DNA of 43,329 bases from an uncultured Succinivibrionaceae bacterium (GCA_944393045.1 CALXYT010000015.1:1-43329); one strand, 5' to 3'; shown: positions 8,756-20,037, counted from the first letter of the stretch. Notes: generated from the sequence alone by a model not told the origin. Made by a program: numbers and translations.

Positions 8756-9339
8756 AAATCACTTCCATAACAAACAATCCTAGCTAAAAAATTTTTCGTA
8801 ATAAATTATGCTTCTCAAACCAACTAGGACAATATAAAAAATATAAACAAATTCTATAATTAAGTATTTTTCTAATATAAATATAAGTTATTATAACTTA
8901 CTTTAACTAAAACATTATAACCAAGGATTAACAAACCTTATTCTAATAGAACATCTTAACATTTTGTTATATATTATCACATATTTTTTTAACAACACGT
9001 ATAATATTTTTACATGTTTTAAGTTTCTTACTAAACATTTATCGTAACTCATTCTAATCTTAGCTTTTTCTTAGTAGTTTTTCAGTCTTTAATATCTACT
9101 AATACTAAAAAGCAATAAAAAACTTATATGAGCCGCAAAAGTCTTATAAATGATTTAAAAGAAGAGTTATTACATTTAATGAAAATTCTAGTTTTTGAAG
9201 TAACAACCATAATTGCTAGATTTTTACCTAGCCTGGTCATTTTTTTCTTTATATTTGGGTAATATTGCTTTACATTAGTACTTTTAACAGATACTAAACA
9301 ATTATCTAATCCCAAAAAAGTAATATTAGGAGTAGTAAT
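8756..9339. other. Gene-free divergent region between dnaG and apaH
   Basis: Very AT-rich sequence with no convincing reading frame. rpsU, which normally precedes dnaG, is not here. A 7-bp inverted repeat (TTAGTAG at 9071-9077, CTACTAA at 9096-9102) is the only structure seen. Promoters for dnaG-rpoD and for apaH must lie here, but many AT-rich hexamers make a specific call unsafe. Confidence 0.5.
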
Positions 9340-10179
9340 ATGGCTTTGTACTGTATAGGTGATGTACATGGATGTTACGCAGAATTAAAAAAATTACTTA
9401 AACTTATAGATTTTAATGCCCAAAAAGATGAACTACTCTTTACAGGTGATCTAGTTGGACGAGGCCCAAATCCTTTAGAAGTAGTTAAATTAGTTATGTC
9501 TTTAGGTGATAGAGCACATGTAGTTTTAGGCAATCATGATTTGAATTTTATAAGTATAGCTCTTGGACTAAAAAAAGCTAAAAAACGGGATTCCTTAGAT
9601 AGTCTATTAGCAAATAAAGAACTTGATAATATCCTTAATTGGTTTTTAAATCAGCCACTAATGTATATTCATCCTCAAGCACCAATTTGCCTTGTTCATG
9701 CAGGTATCTCACCACAGTGGGATATTCCATTAGCATATAAATGTGCCCAAGAGGTTGAGGCTGTTTTAAAAAATCGTGAGGAAGCTATTAACTTCTTAAA
9801 GAATATGTATAGCGATAAACCTAATCTTTGGAGTGAAGAATTAACAGGTTTAGATCGCTGGCGTTATATTACTAACGCTTTTACTCGCATTCGCTTTTGT
9901 TATCCAGATTTAAGTTTAGAGTTTAACCAAAAATCAACTCCTTCCGATGGTTTAAAAGAGTGTCTTTATCCTTGGTTTGAACTAAGAACTACACCATTTG
10001 ATAGTCACAATCGTGCTACTATTGTTTTTGGGCATTGGGCAGCACTATCAGGGGAATGTTCTTGCCCTTATGCTAAAAATTTAGATACAGGTTGCGTCTG
10101 GGGGAGAACACTTACCTCATGGTGTTTTGATACCGATTCTATTTATAGCGTTCCAAGTAGTGTAAACGCTCAACAATAA
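9340..10179 (+). CDS. apaH: Symmetrical diadenosine tetraphosphatase ApaH
   Basis: ApaH hydrolyses Ap4A to two ADP and removes Np4 caps from RNA. It is a PPP-family metallophosphatase: GDVHGCYAEL, LLFTGDLVGRGPNPLEV, VLGNHDLNF, LVHAGISPQWD and VFGHWAAL give the metal and phosphate ligands in the usual order. The length of 279 is typical. The ATG follows a GGAG ribosome binding site. In E. coli apaH sits next to folA, and here the two genes are also adjacent but convergent, sharing a terminator. Confidence 0.93.
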   Translation: MALYCIGDVHGCYAELKKLLKLIDFNAQKDELLFTGDLVGRGPNPLEVVKLVMSLGDRAHVVLGNHDLNFISIALGLKKAKKRDSLDSLLANKELDNILNWFLNQPLMYIHPQAPICLVHAGISPQWDIPLAYKCAQEVEAVLKNREEAINFLKNMYSDKPNLWSEELTGLDRWRYITNAFTRIRFCYPDLSLEFNQKSTPSDGLKECLYPWFELRTTPFDSHNRATIVFGHWAALSGECSCPYAKNLDTGCVWGRTLTSWCFDTDSIYSVPSSVNAQQ

Positions 10180-10181
10180 AA

Positions 10182-10215
10182 AAGACCTAAAGAATTAATA
10201 TCTCCCTTAGGTCTT
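10182..10215. terminator. Terminator between convergent apaH and folA
   Basis: Arms AAGACCTAA (10182-10190) and TTAGGTCTT (10207-10215). On the minus strand the stem is followed by a run of T, so it serves folA best. On the plus strand the T-tract is weak, though the stem follows the apaH stop closely. Confidence 0.7.
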
Positions 10216-10230
10216 ATCCTTTACCACTAA

Positions 10231-10716
10231 TTAGATTTTTTCATACACCCTAAAAGATAAATCGTATTTATTACGTTCATCTTTTGGGGTATCTTCCTGC
10301 GCAATAAGACGATACTTTGTTACATCATACTTTGGAAAATAAGTATCACCACTAATAGAAGCATCTATATAGGTAATATAAAGCCTATCAGCAAGCTTTA
10401 CAGCACTTTGATAAATCCCCCCCCCGCCTATCACAAAAACTTCTTTATACTCCTTAGTCGCTTCCATAGCTTTCTCAAGGCTATTAAAAAGTAATACCCC
10501 TTCCGGAAGTGTTAAATTACTGCTACGAGAAATTACAATATTTAATCTTCCTGGTAAGGCTCTTCCAATACTCTCAAAAGTTTTTCTGCCCATTATAACG
10601 GGAGAGCCTAAAGTAGTTTTTTTAAAATAAGCTAAATCCTTTGGTAAGTGCCATGGCATAGAACCATTTAACCCAATTACCAAATCTTTAGTATGTGCAA
10701 CAATTACTGATAACAT
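10231..10716 (-). CDS. folA: Dihydrofolate reductase
   Basis: The enzyme reduces dihydrofolate to tetrahydrofolate with NADPH. The family pattern is clear: IVAHTKDLVIGLNGSMPWHLPKDLAYFKK with the active-site acid position, PVIMGRKTFESIGRALPGR, NIVISR and FVIGGGGIYQSAV. Length 161 matches E. coli DHFR (159). The start codon overlaps the stop of yjjB by one base (TAATG), so it is translationally coupled to the yjjP-yjjB pair. I cannot judge trimethoprim sensitivity from sequence alone. Confidence 0.95.
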   Translation of the reverse strand: MLSVIVAHTKDLVIGLNGSMPWHLPKDLAYFKKTTLGSPVIMGRKTFESIGRALPGRLNIVISRSSNLTLPEGVLLFNSLEKAMEATKEYKEVFVIGGGGIYQSAVKLADRLYITYIDASISGDTYFPKYDVTKYRLIAQEDTPKDERNKYDLSFRVYEKI

Positions 10717-11186
10717 TAAACCACCGGTCTATTGCGATAAAAGAATAAAGGAGGTAAAGCAATACCAAGACCCATTGCCAACATTACAGCTGTAGTAATC
10801 ATTCCATCCTGGAAGAACTGCTGAATATACACACTATGATTATCTACATTATTATGAATATAGATAATTTGTAAGAGTGTAGAATAAGCATATTTGCCAG
10901 GAATAATTGGAATTACACTAGCAACAGTAAACACTGGACGTGGAACTTTGAGCTTTGGTGCAATATAAATAAAGATAAGACTTATTATGCAGCTAGCAAA
11001 GAAAGTTGATACCACAATACCTAACCCAAAACAATCCATAAAGATTGTTCTTGATAAATGCGCTATACTGCCACCTAATGCTACATATGGTAAAAATCTC
11101 ATAGGTACGGCAAATAACATCGCAAAACCAACCGCAGGGAATGCTGATAATATAAAATCAAGCACTAAACGAATACCATAATCCAT
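10716..11186 (-). CDS. yjjB: YjjB-type threonine/serine exporter family subunit
   Basis: This is the small membrane half of a split ThrE-type exporter. Segments such as LDFILSAFPAVGFAMLFAVP, LGIVVSTFFASCIISLIFIY and GMITTAVMLAMGLGIALPPL are hydrophobic and span the protein. The PRPVFTVASVIPIIPGKYAY loop is characteristic of the family. A start at 11186 is preferred over 11192 because GGAGG then lies about 6 bases upstream and the ATG overlaps the yjjP stop (TAATG). In E. coli the YjjP-YjjB pair has been implicated in succinate export, which would suit a succinate-producing anaerobe; the substrate here is inference. Confidence 0.82.
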   Translation of the reverse strand: MDYGIRLVLDFILSAFPAVGFAMLFAVPMRFLPYVALGGSIAHLSRTIFMDCFGLGIVVSTFFASCIISLIFIYIAPKLKVPRPVFTVASVIPIIPGKYAYSTLLQIIYIHNNVDNHSVYIQQFFQDGMITTAVMLAMGLGIALPPLFFYRNRPVV

Positions 11187-11956
11187 TACCATACCTCCCT
11201 ATTAAAGAGCGCAAGCCCCATAATAATGCCTACACATACGCAGGAAAGTAAAATAATAGCGGTAAATAAACGCCCAACCCCCATGGAGTTATAACCTTTA
11301 AATACATCTAAAATACCATTGATAAATGGAAAACCTGGTACTAATAGAAGTACACTAACAGTCAAGGCTACTTGCAAATCAGCTTGCTTTAATTGGTAAA
11401 TATAGAGGTGAATAAGCATTGTGACAACTGTTGCTACTAAACCTGACATAGCAAACACAAAAAATATAAATAAATGCTTGTGCTGCATAAATAGTCTAAT
11501 AGCCATAGTTATCGCACCTGCAAATAACCCCACAAATGCCGCCTCAAAACTTCCTCCATTAAGATAGGCAAACGAAAAAGTTGCCAGCCCTATCATAATG
11601 CACATTACTATTGGAGGATAATGATAAGCCTTAAGTTCTTTAAGAGCTTTTTCCACCCCTAAAATATCAGTTTTACCATGCTCAACTTGTAAACATAAAC
11701 TAGTTAGCTCATAAAGGTTGTGCATATTAATACCAATACCATCAACACGTTTTTGTAAAGAACACATTTCATCATCAGCAGTAACAGATACTACAATATG
11801 AGTAGGTGAAACGATAACCTCTGCATTCTTATAACCAAAAGCATGGGCTAGTCTCTCTGTAGTCTGAATTATTAAACGTGTTTCAGCACTACAGACGGTA
11901 AGCTTAGTGGCATAATCTAATAGCACTTTAGTTACATATTTTAAGGAGTGATCCAT
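11186..11956 (-). CDS. yjjP: YjjP-type threonine/serine exporter family subunit (DUF1212)
   Basis: This is the larger half of the split ThrE-type exporter. The N-terminal soluble part (about residues 1-115) holds the family pattern around LDYATKLTVCSAETRLIIQT and VIVSPTHIVVSV. The second half has hydrophobic membrane segments, including PPIVMCIMIGLATFSFAYLN, QVALTVSVLLLVPGFPFING with the conserved PGFPFINGILD loop, and a final helix LFTAIILLSCVCVGIIMGLA. It is followed by yjjB with a one-base overlap and then folA, which forms a three-gene operon. Amino-acid or dicarboxylate export are both possible. Confidence 0.82.
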   Translation of the reverse strand: MDHSLKYVTKVLLDYATKLTVCSAETRLIIQTTERLAHAFGYKNAEVIVSPTHIVVSVTADDEMCSLQKRVDGIGINMHNLYELTSLCLQVEHGKTDILGVEKALKELKAYHYPPIVMCIMIGLATFSFAYLNGGSFEAAFVGLFAGAITMAIRLFMQHKHLFIFFVFAMSGLVATVVTMLIHLYIYQLKQADLQVALTVSVLLLVPGFPFINGILDVFKGYNSMGVGRLFTAIILLSCVCVGIIMGLALFNREVW

Positions 11957-11990
11957 ATAAATTTTCCCTAAAAAATATTATAAGATTTAA

Positions 11991-12044
11991 GATACCTAAG
12001 CTTCTTCTTTTTCCACCAATGTTTCTTTTTTATTTTTAGGTATC
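11991..12044. other. Long-range inverted repeat upstream of yjjP
   Basis: GATACCTAA (11991-11999) and TTAGGTATC (12036-12044) are perfect 9-bp arms around a 36-base pyrimidine-rich loop. It lies between the obgE terminator and the yjjP start and could form a leader structure of the yjjP-yjjB-folA transcript. Confidence 0.35.
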
Positions 12045-12125
12045 TAACAAATTCCCCCAATGAGTAGAACTTCTTAGTATGTATTACAAAAATCTATAAC
12101 AATTTATCTACGAATATCTTGCTTA

Positions 12126-12151
12126 TGAAAAAGGGAGAAACCCCTCCCTTT
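12126..12151 (-). terminator. Terminator after obgE
   Basis: On the minus strand, AAAGGGAG and CTCCCTTT (8-bp arms, 6-base loop) are followed by TTTTT. It is 9 bp past the obgE stop and ends the rplU-rpmA-obgE operon. Confidence 0.8.
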
Positions 12152-12159
12152 ATGCGATT

Positions 12160-13347
<1,188 letters not shown>

Positions 13348-13393
13348 CTAATGACAGTAACTAAAAAAACTTAAATTATATAAATTATATAAC

Positions 13394-13426
13394 AAAAAAA
13401 CTCTACCAACAAAATATCGGTAGAGT
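13394..13426 (-). terminator. Terminator or attenuator between rpmA and obgE
   Basis: Arms ACTCTACC (13400-13407) and GGTAGAGT (13419-13426), followed on the minus strand by seven T. It lies between rpmA and obgE, so it could reduce obgE expression relative to the ribosomal proteins. Confidence 0.75.
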
Positions 13427-13448
13427 CTACATACTATTGTGTGATAAT

Positions 13449-13706
13449 TTAGTCAGCTACTACGCTAACGTATCTACGGTTCTTTGGACCTTTAACACTA
13501 TAAACTACAGTACCATTTGCAGTTGCGAATAAAGTGTAATCCTTACCACAACCTACATTAGCACCTGGGTGAAACTCAGTACCACGCTGACGAACTAAAA
13601 TATTGCCAGATACTACTGACTGACCACCGTAGATCTTAACACCTAAACGTTGACCTTGTGAGTCACGACCGTTACGAGAACTACCACCAGCTTTCTTATG
13701 TGCCAT
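13449..13706 (-). CDS. rpmA: 50S ribosomal protein L27
   Basis: L27 lies near the peptidyl transferase centre. The N-terminus [20 protein letters not shown] matches the family exactly, as do the following [10 protein letters not shown] and [10 protein letters not shown]. Length 85 equals the E. coli protein. The sequence starts directly with Met-Ala-His-Lys-Lys and has no cleavable N-terminal extension of the Firmicute type. It follows rplU with a 13-bp gap. Confidence 0.97.
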   Translation of the reverse strand: MAHKKAGGSSRNGRDSQGQRLGVKIYGGQSVVSGNILVRQRGTEFHPGANVGCGKDYTLFATANGTVVYSVKGPKNRRYVSVVAD

Positions 13707-13719
13707 CTCAATCTACTCC

Positions 13720-14034
13720 TTAAGCGTTAATTGCTGTAACTTTCACCTGGGTATACCACTGACGGTGACCTGTTACCTTTTGGAAGTGCTTACGACGACG
13801 GAACTTAGTGATAGTAACCTTTTCACCACCCTTGATCGCTACAACTTCAGCCTGAACCTTACAACCTTCTACATACGGGGTACCAATCTTAACCTGATCC
13901 CCATCGGCTACCATAAGCACCTTATCAAACTCTACAATGCTTCCCTTTTCAGCGTCGTTTAATAATTCTACTGATAAAACGTCACCCTGAGAAACTTGGT
14001 GCTGCTTGCCGCCGGTTAAAACAACTGCGTACAT
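13720..14034 (-). CDS. rplU: 50S ribosomal protein L21
   Basis: L21 binds 23S rRNA in the large subunit. [18 protein letters not shown] at the start and [18 protein letters not shown] near the end are the family signature. Length is 104 against 103 in E. coli. It is the first gene of rplU-rpmA-obgE and diverges from ispB, as in E. coli. A hairpin lies directly upstream of its ribosome binding site. Confidence 0.97.
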   Translation of the reverse strand: MYAVVLTGGKQHQVSQGDVLSVELLNDAEKGSIVEFDKVLMVADGDQVKIGTPYVEGCKVQAEVVAIKGGEKVTITKFRRRKHFQKVTGHRQWYTQVKVTAINA

Positions 14035-14051
14035 TGATAAAACTCCAATAC

Positions 14052-14082
14052 GTCTCTTGTAATTCTATAACAAGAAAGAGAC
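14052..14082 (-). promoter_or_regulatory. Leader hairpin upstream of rplU
   Basis: On the minus strand, GTCTCTTTCTTG pairs with CAAGAGAC (two bases bulged) around a short loop, about 20 bases before the rplU start codon and just before its GGAG. Ribosomal protein operons are often controlled by leader structures; that it binds L21 is only inference. Confidence 0.45.
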
Positions 14083-14320
14083 AAAAAAAACTATACAATA
14101 TGGTGGCGCATTTTACAGATTTACACCAATGTTTGCAAGTATTTTTTTGAAAAAAATACGATATTTATCGAGCTTCCTTTTTTGGTCACTATATATGTTA
14201 GAATTTTCATAAAAGGCATCATTTATGTTATTAAAAACTTACCTAATTCTTAAAAAGGTATTATAACTATTATTAATGTAGTAAAATAGAGCAACTTCTT
14301 TATAAAATTAGGATCTTAAC

Positions 14321-15286
14321 ATGTCACAAACCTTAATTGAAACACTCACTGATGAACATATTGTCACCATCAATAAGCTCATCATTGATCAGTTACAATC
14401 TCCAGTAGATTTAGTGAATCAAGTTTGTGCCCATCTTATTATTAATGGTGGTAAACGTTTTAGACCTAGATTAACGCTTCTTATTGCCCAGATGCTCGAA
14501 GATGGTGCCATGAGCAATCTAGATGTTCAACGCACTGCGGCTAGCTTAGAAATCATTCATACCTCAACTCTATTACATGATGATGTCATAGATGAATCAA
14601 CCATGAGACGAGGTAAACCAAGTGCTAACAGCATTTACGGCAATTCGATTGCAGTCCTTGGGGGCGATTACTTATTTACTCGTGCCTTTATCCTTTGCCA
14701 AGGTATAAGTAAAAATGTCACTGACAAACTTATTGAGTGCTTAGCGATATTAGTACAAGGTGAAATTGACCAACTAAGCAATATTGCTGATGTAAAACTT
14801 ACTAAAGAGCAGTATTTTAAGACTATTTACGCCAAGACCTCTATCCTTTTTGAAGTAGCATCAATAATTCCTGCATTACTCTTTAAAAAACCACAAGAAG
14901 TTATTGATAACTTAAAAGTTTATGGTAGATCTCTTGGTAATGCCTTCCAAATTCAAGATGATATTCTTGATTACACATCCGATGCAGAAACTTTAGGTAA
15001 AAATATCGGCGATGATTTGCAAGAAGAAAAAATTACTCTACCTTTAATCTACGCTTTTGAGCATTTAAATGATGCTAAAAAAGATGAATTAACTACTGCC
15101 ATTAAAAATTGTAATATCGATAAGGTGCTTTCATTAGTAAATGAGGCTAATGCGATTCCCCTCACCCAAAAAAGAGCTCAGCAAGAAGTTGACAAGGCTG
15201 TTGATGCCTTAAGCATTTTCCCAGACTCGAAAGCAAAAACTGCTTTAATAGAGCTTGCTAAGCTAAGTATTAGTAGAAATAACTAA
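14321..15286 (+). CDS. ispB: Polyprenyl (octaprenyl) diphosphate synthase
   Basis: The enzyme extends farnesyl diphosphate with isopentenyl diphosphate to make the side chain of respiratory quinones. Both Asp-rich motifs are visible: LLHDDVIDE and QIQDDILDY. GGKRFRPRL and KTSILFEVA are also conserved. Length 321 matches IspB (323). Its place divergent from rplU is the E. coli arrangement and supports the IspB call over GGPP or FPP synthase. Product chain length cannot be read directly. An AGGA precedes the ATG by 7 bases. Confidence 0.92.
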   Translation: MSQTLIETLTDEHIVTINKLIIDQLQSPVDLVNQVCAHLIINGGKRFRPRLTLLIAQMLEDGAMSNLDVQRTAASLEIIHTSTLLHDDVIDESTMRRGKPSANSIYGNSIAVLGGDYLFTRAFILCQGISKNVTDKLIECLAILVQGEIDQLSNIADVKLTKEQYFKTIYAKTSILFEVASIIPALLFKKPQEVIDNLKVYGRSLGNAFQIQDDILDYTSDAETLGKNIGDDLQEEKITLPLIYAFEHLNDAKKDELTTAIKNCNIDKVLSLVNEANAIPLTQKRAQQEVDKAVDALSIFPDSKAKTALIELAKLSISRNN

Positions 15287-15298
15287 TTTAAAATCTTG

Positions 15299-16348
15299 TT
15301 ATAAAGACCAGCTTTCAGAAATATTAACTACATCATCTTTCATTGATAGAAACACTTCTGAAATTTTTGGATCAAAATGCGTTCCTGTCTCATCTTCAAT
15401 AATCTTAAAAGATTGCTCATATGAAAATGAGTCTTTATAACAGCGTTTTGATACTAAAGCATCAAACACATCAGCAATCGCCATAACTCTAGCGCATAAT
15501 GGAATTTCTTCACCCATAAGACTATATGGATATCCACCACCACCCCATCTTTCATGATGATACGTTGCCATATTAACGGCAATCTGCAAAGTCATGGTAT
15601 TTTCAATACCTTCTAAAGTTTCCTTAATTAACTTACCACCTTCTAAGGCATGACATTTCATAACCTCAAATTCTTCTTTAGTTAATTTACCAGGCTTACA
15701 TAAAATCATATCAGGAACTACTATCTTACCGATATCATGTAAAGGAGCTGAACGAATAATTGCCTCTTTACGCTTTGGTGTTAGCTCTGAGGTGTAGTAA
15801 CCAAACTTAGTAAGTCCTGATAAAACCATATCAACGTAAGCAGCAGTGCGTTTAATATGCATACCTGTTGAAGTATCACGCCCTTCAATAATTGATGAGA
15901 ATGACTCAATAATATGCTGCTGAATACTTTCAATACGCTGATTGGCTTCTGAATTAATATGCACATTTTGGGTACGTAATAAAGATAAATCTATCACTGA
16001 TTTTAACCGCTTTTTAATAGCTATCATTCTTGATGACTTTAAAATAAAATCAGCACAGCCAAGATTAAAGCACTCTTCCTCTAATGTGACATCATGCTCA
16101 TTATGTAAAAATACCACAGGCACTTGATAATTTTCATTTTTAAGCACCGAAAACAAATTAAAGCCTGCAACAGTATTTGAACTTAAATCTATTACGACTA
16201 AATCAACTGAGGCTGATCCGACAAGCCCTACAGCCTGATAAATATCATTAGCTAAAACTAATTCATATTCATTCTCTAAGTACTGAGAAAGTACTAATAA
16301 GTATGTTTTATCGTAATCAAATAATAAAACTCTAGGTCTATTTGTCAT
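15299..16348 (-). CDS. Response regulator with HD-GYP cyclic-di-GMP phosphodiesterase output
   Basis: A receiver domain (about residues 5-125) has VLLFDYDK, the phospho-acceptor in LVVIDLSSN and the conserved Lys in FILKSS. The HD-GYP domain (about 145-345) carries GRDTSTGMHIKRT, APLHDIGKIVVPD, TYHHERWGGGGYP and MAIADVFDALVSKR, so the metal ligands and GYP are present. Enzymes of this RpfG-like kind break down cyclic-di-GMP. No histidine kinase is adjacent. The start codon lies inside a threefold 9-bp tandem repeat, so translation may vary with repeat number. It converges with ispB with a 12-bp gap. Confidence 0.9.
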   Translation of the reverse strand: MTNRPRVLLFDYDKTYLLVLSQYLENEYELVLANDIYQAVGLVGSASVDLVVIDLSSNTVAGFNLFSVLKNENYQVPVVFLHNEHDVTLEEECFNLGCADFILKSSRMIAIKKRLKSVIDLSLLRTQNVHINSEANQRIESIQQHIIESFSSIIEGRDTSTGMHIKRTAAYVDMVLSGLTKFGYYTSELTPKRKEAIIRSAPLHDIGKIVVPDMILCKPGKLTKEEFEVMKCHALEGGKLIKETLEGIENTMTLQIAVNMATYHHERWGGGGYPYSLMGEEIPLCARVMAIADVFDALVSKRCYKDSFSYEQSFKIIEDETGTHFDPKISEVFLSMKDDVVNISESWSL

Positions 16349-16373
16349 TCTTCTTATTCTTCTTATTCTTCTT
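16347..16373 (-). repeat. Three tandem 9-bp repeats at the HD-GYP gene start
   Basis: Three perfect copies of ATTCTTCTT (plus strand) lie at 16347-16355, 16356-16364 and 16365-16373. On the coding strand these are AAGAAGAAT units that supply the purine-rich ribosome binding region. The first two bases of the start codon are the last bases of the repeat. Confidence 0.85.
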
Positions 16374-16529
16374 AGAAGTTAACTAATTTAATATACCTTG
16401 CTTCATAATATTTTGAGGTATTCTACTGTTTTTTGACGTAAAAATAAGTGATAACAATTAGATAACAGGAAAAAACTTCTTTTTTAACGGAAAAATACTT
16501 TACTTAACTTTCTTTTATTTTGCCACAAA

Positions 16530-16557
16530 TAAAAAAACCGAGAAAATTCTTTCTCGG
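16530..16557 (-). terminator. Terminator after purA
   Basis: On the minus strand CCGAGAAA and TTTCTCGG form an 8-bp stem with a 4-base loop, followed by a run of T. It is about 22 bp past the purA stop. Confidence 0.85.
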
Positions 16558-16579
16558 CTCTTTTACAAAAAAATATCTA

Positions 16580-17893
<1,314 letters not shown>

Positions 17894-17928
17894 TTAACTA
17901 AAAATCAAAAAACTTCGGCTATTTTAAC

Positions 17929-17966
17929 AAAAAAATACCCAGCCTTAAAGACTGGCTGAGCATTTT
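17929..17966 (-). terminator. Terminator after hflC
   Basis: Arms CAGCC (17940-17944) and GGCTG (17954-17958) with a 9-base loop. The minus strand continues into GTATTTTTTT. This separates purA from the upstream hfq-hfl genes, so purA needs no readthrough but probably has its own start upstream of it. Confidence 0.6.
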
Positions 17967-17992
17967 TTACATAATAATTGTTTATAATTTAA

Positions 17993-18910
17993 TTATTTCA
18001 TGTACTTTAAAAATTCATTATCATGATCGGTCACAATAACATTATCACCAGTTGCTAAACTATTACGATATGCTTCCATGCTACGTAAAAAATCAAAAAG
18101 CTCTGGATTTTGAGTATAAGCCTCTGCATAAATCTTAGTAGATAATGCATCACCTTCAGATCTTATTTCCTTAGCTTGACGCTGAGCATTTGATAGGGCA
18201 ACCTTAGATTCACGATCAGCTTTTGCCTTAATTTCTTCAGCTTCTTTCTTACCTTGAGAACGATGTAACTGCGCCACAGCATTTCTCTCAGTACTCATAC
18301 GCTGATAAATTGAACTAGAAACTGCTGGCGGTAAATTGATTTGCTTCATGCGCACATCAATAATATCAACACCAATTTCTTTAGCCTTAGCTAAAGTGCT
18401 AGCAAGCGCCTCCTGCATTACTTGTTCACGCTTAGAGGACATTTCCACAGTCTCTTTACCATTAGCATCACGACTTTGACCGGTAACTATTTCTTGAATA
18501 GTTAAAGAACCTACTTGTTCACGTAAAGAACTATCAATGTACTTACGAATTAAGTTTTCAGCTTTTAACTTTTCACCTTGAGTAGTTATAAAATAATTCT
18601 CAGTATTATCGATTTTCCACTGTACGTAGTAATCGATATAAACTTCTTTTTTTTCAGTGGTAATAAATGGTTCTGGTTTATTAGTACTCAAAGTCTGGAT
18701 ACGCTTATCTAATATCTTAACTTTTTCTACTAACGGCCATTTAAAATGAATACCAGGACCAAGTTCAGCATTATTGTTGTCACGCTTAATTTTACCCATC
18801 TGAAAAACTAAGGCAACCTCGCCTTCTTTGACCACAAAAGCTGACATGTTACCAATAAAAAATACAACTATTATAACTAAAGCAACAGTCCAAAAAAGAT
18901 TTCCCTTCAT
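17993..18910 (-). CDS. hflC: HflC, FtsH protease modulator (SPFH protein)
   Basis: HflC forms with HflK the large membrane complex that encloses and restrains the FtsH protease. A single N-terminal membrane segment (FWTVALVIIVVFFIGNMSAF) is followed by an SPFH/band-7 domain (VVKEGEVALVFQMGKI, PGIHFKWPLVEKVKILDKRI) and a coiled coil (KKEAEEIKAKADRESKVALS). Length 305 fits. The start overlaps the hflK stop by one base. Confidence 0.95.
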   Translation of the reverse strand: MKGNLFWTVALVIIVVFFIGNMSAFVVKEGEVALVFQMGKIKRDNNNAELGPGIHFKWPLVEKVKILDKRIQTLSTNKPEPFITTEKKEVYIDYYVQWKIDNTENYFITTQGEKLKAENLIRKYIDSSLREQVGSLTIQEIVTGQSRDANGKETVEMSSKREQVMQEALASTLAKAKEIGVDIIDVRMKQINLPPAVSSSIYQRMSTERNAVAQLHRSQGKKEAEEIKAKADRESKVALSNAQRQAKEIRSEGDALSTKIYAEAYTQNPELFDFLRSMEAYRNSLATGDNVIVTDHDNEFLKYMK

Positions 18911-20004
18911 TATTTCTGCCCCTTTGCTATATTTGAATTTGCCTTTTCAAGCATTTTTTCAATTGGTAAATAGATAACTGAATTATTCCCTTGCTTAACA
19001 TTTAAAATAATCTTTGGATTTGCTAAGTAAACTGCTTCCATGGTTTCTAAAAAGATTCTACGTTTAGTAATTTCAGGAGCTGCACGGTATTCTGGTAGCA
19101 TTTTATTAAATCTTGCTACATCACCTTGAGCTTTATTAACTACATCAAGCTTATAAGCATAAGCCTCTTCAAGCACACGCTGTGCCTTACCTTGAGCTTT
19201 AGGGATAACATCATTGCTATAAGCCTTAGCCTCACTCTTAAAGCGCTGCTCATCTTCCTGTGCACTAATAGCATCATCAAAAGCAGCTTTTACAGCATCA
19301 GGAGCTTTGGCCTTAAAGGTAATATTTTCAACCTTAATACCCATGTTATACTTTTCAATAATAAGATTTAATAACTCCTGGGTAGACATTCTTACCTGAT
19401 TGATACCTACTGTAATAACCTCATCCATGGAGGTATGACCAATAACGTATCTTAAAGCACTATCAATAGCCTGATTTAAACTTAAATCAGGATCAGCTAC
19501 ATTAAAGAGATATTCTTGAGGTGAATCAATAGTATATTGCACTGTAATATCTACATCTACCACATTTTCATCTTTAGTAAGCATTGAACCAGTGTTTTGG
19601 GTAGTTCTCATCGCTGAAATATTAACTTTCTTCACTGTTTCAACAAATGGCAATGACCAATGCAAACCAGGTTCTTCGATTCTATCAACTTTACCAAAAC
19701 GAAGAACTACTGCTCTTTCAGCTTCAATAAGTGTATAAAAACCACTATAAATAAATAATGCTATAACAACTATGACAATTAAAATAAGACCAAATGAGGA
19801 GTTAACCTTATTTGATTTATTAAAAGGATCTTGCTGCTTACGATTACCACCAAGAATCTTCTTGAAAAAGTTTTTGATAAAATCAAAATCAGGTTCAGAA
19901 TTATTATTGTTAGATCCGTTATTATTGTTTTTATTTCTATTCCAAGGATCATTATCCTGTTTTTCTTTATTAGGTTTGTTCCCACCAGGTTCGTTCCAAG
20001 CCAT
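18910..20004 (-). CDS. hflK: HflK, FtsH protease modulator (SPFH protein)
   Basis: HflK is the partner of HflC in the HflKC-FtsH complex. The start MAWNEPGGNKP is diagnostic of the family. A low-complexity Asn/Gly/Lys stretch (NRNKNNNNGSNNNNSEPDFD) lies in the cytoplasmic N-terminus, then one membrane helix (FGLILIVIVVIALFIYSGFY) and the SPFH domain (EAERAVVLRFGKVDRIEEPG, LHWSLPFVETVKKV). At 364 residues it is a little shorter than E. coli HflK (419), mainly at the C-terminus. It follows hflX with a 33-bp gap. Confidence 0.95.
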   Translation of the reverse strand: MAWNEPGGNKPNKEKQDNDPWNRNKNNNNGSNNNNSEPDFDFIKNFFKKILGGNRKQQDPFNKSNKVNSSFGLILIVIVVIALFIYSGFYTLIEAERAVVLRFGKVDRIEEPGLHWSLPFVETVKKVNISAMRTTQNTGSMLTKDENVVDVDITVQYTIDSPQEYLFNVADPDLSLNQAIDSALRYVIGHTSMDEVITVGINQVRMSTQELLNLIIEKYNMGIKVENITFKAKAPDAVKAAFDDAISAQEDEQRFKSEAKAYSNDVIPKAQGKAQRVLEEAYAYKLDVVNKAQGDVARFNKMLPEYRAAPEITKRRIFLETMEAVYLANPKIILNVKQGNNSVIYLPIEKMLEKANSNIAKGQK

Positions 20005-20037
20005 TAAAAGAGTTCTCCAACAATTTCCAATTAATTT

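Noticed and set aside
9124..9369. 81-residue minus-strand reading frame upstream of apaH
   Set aside because: It overlaps the apaH start, has no recognisable motif and no ribosome binding site.
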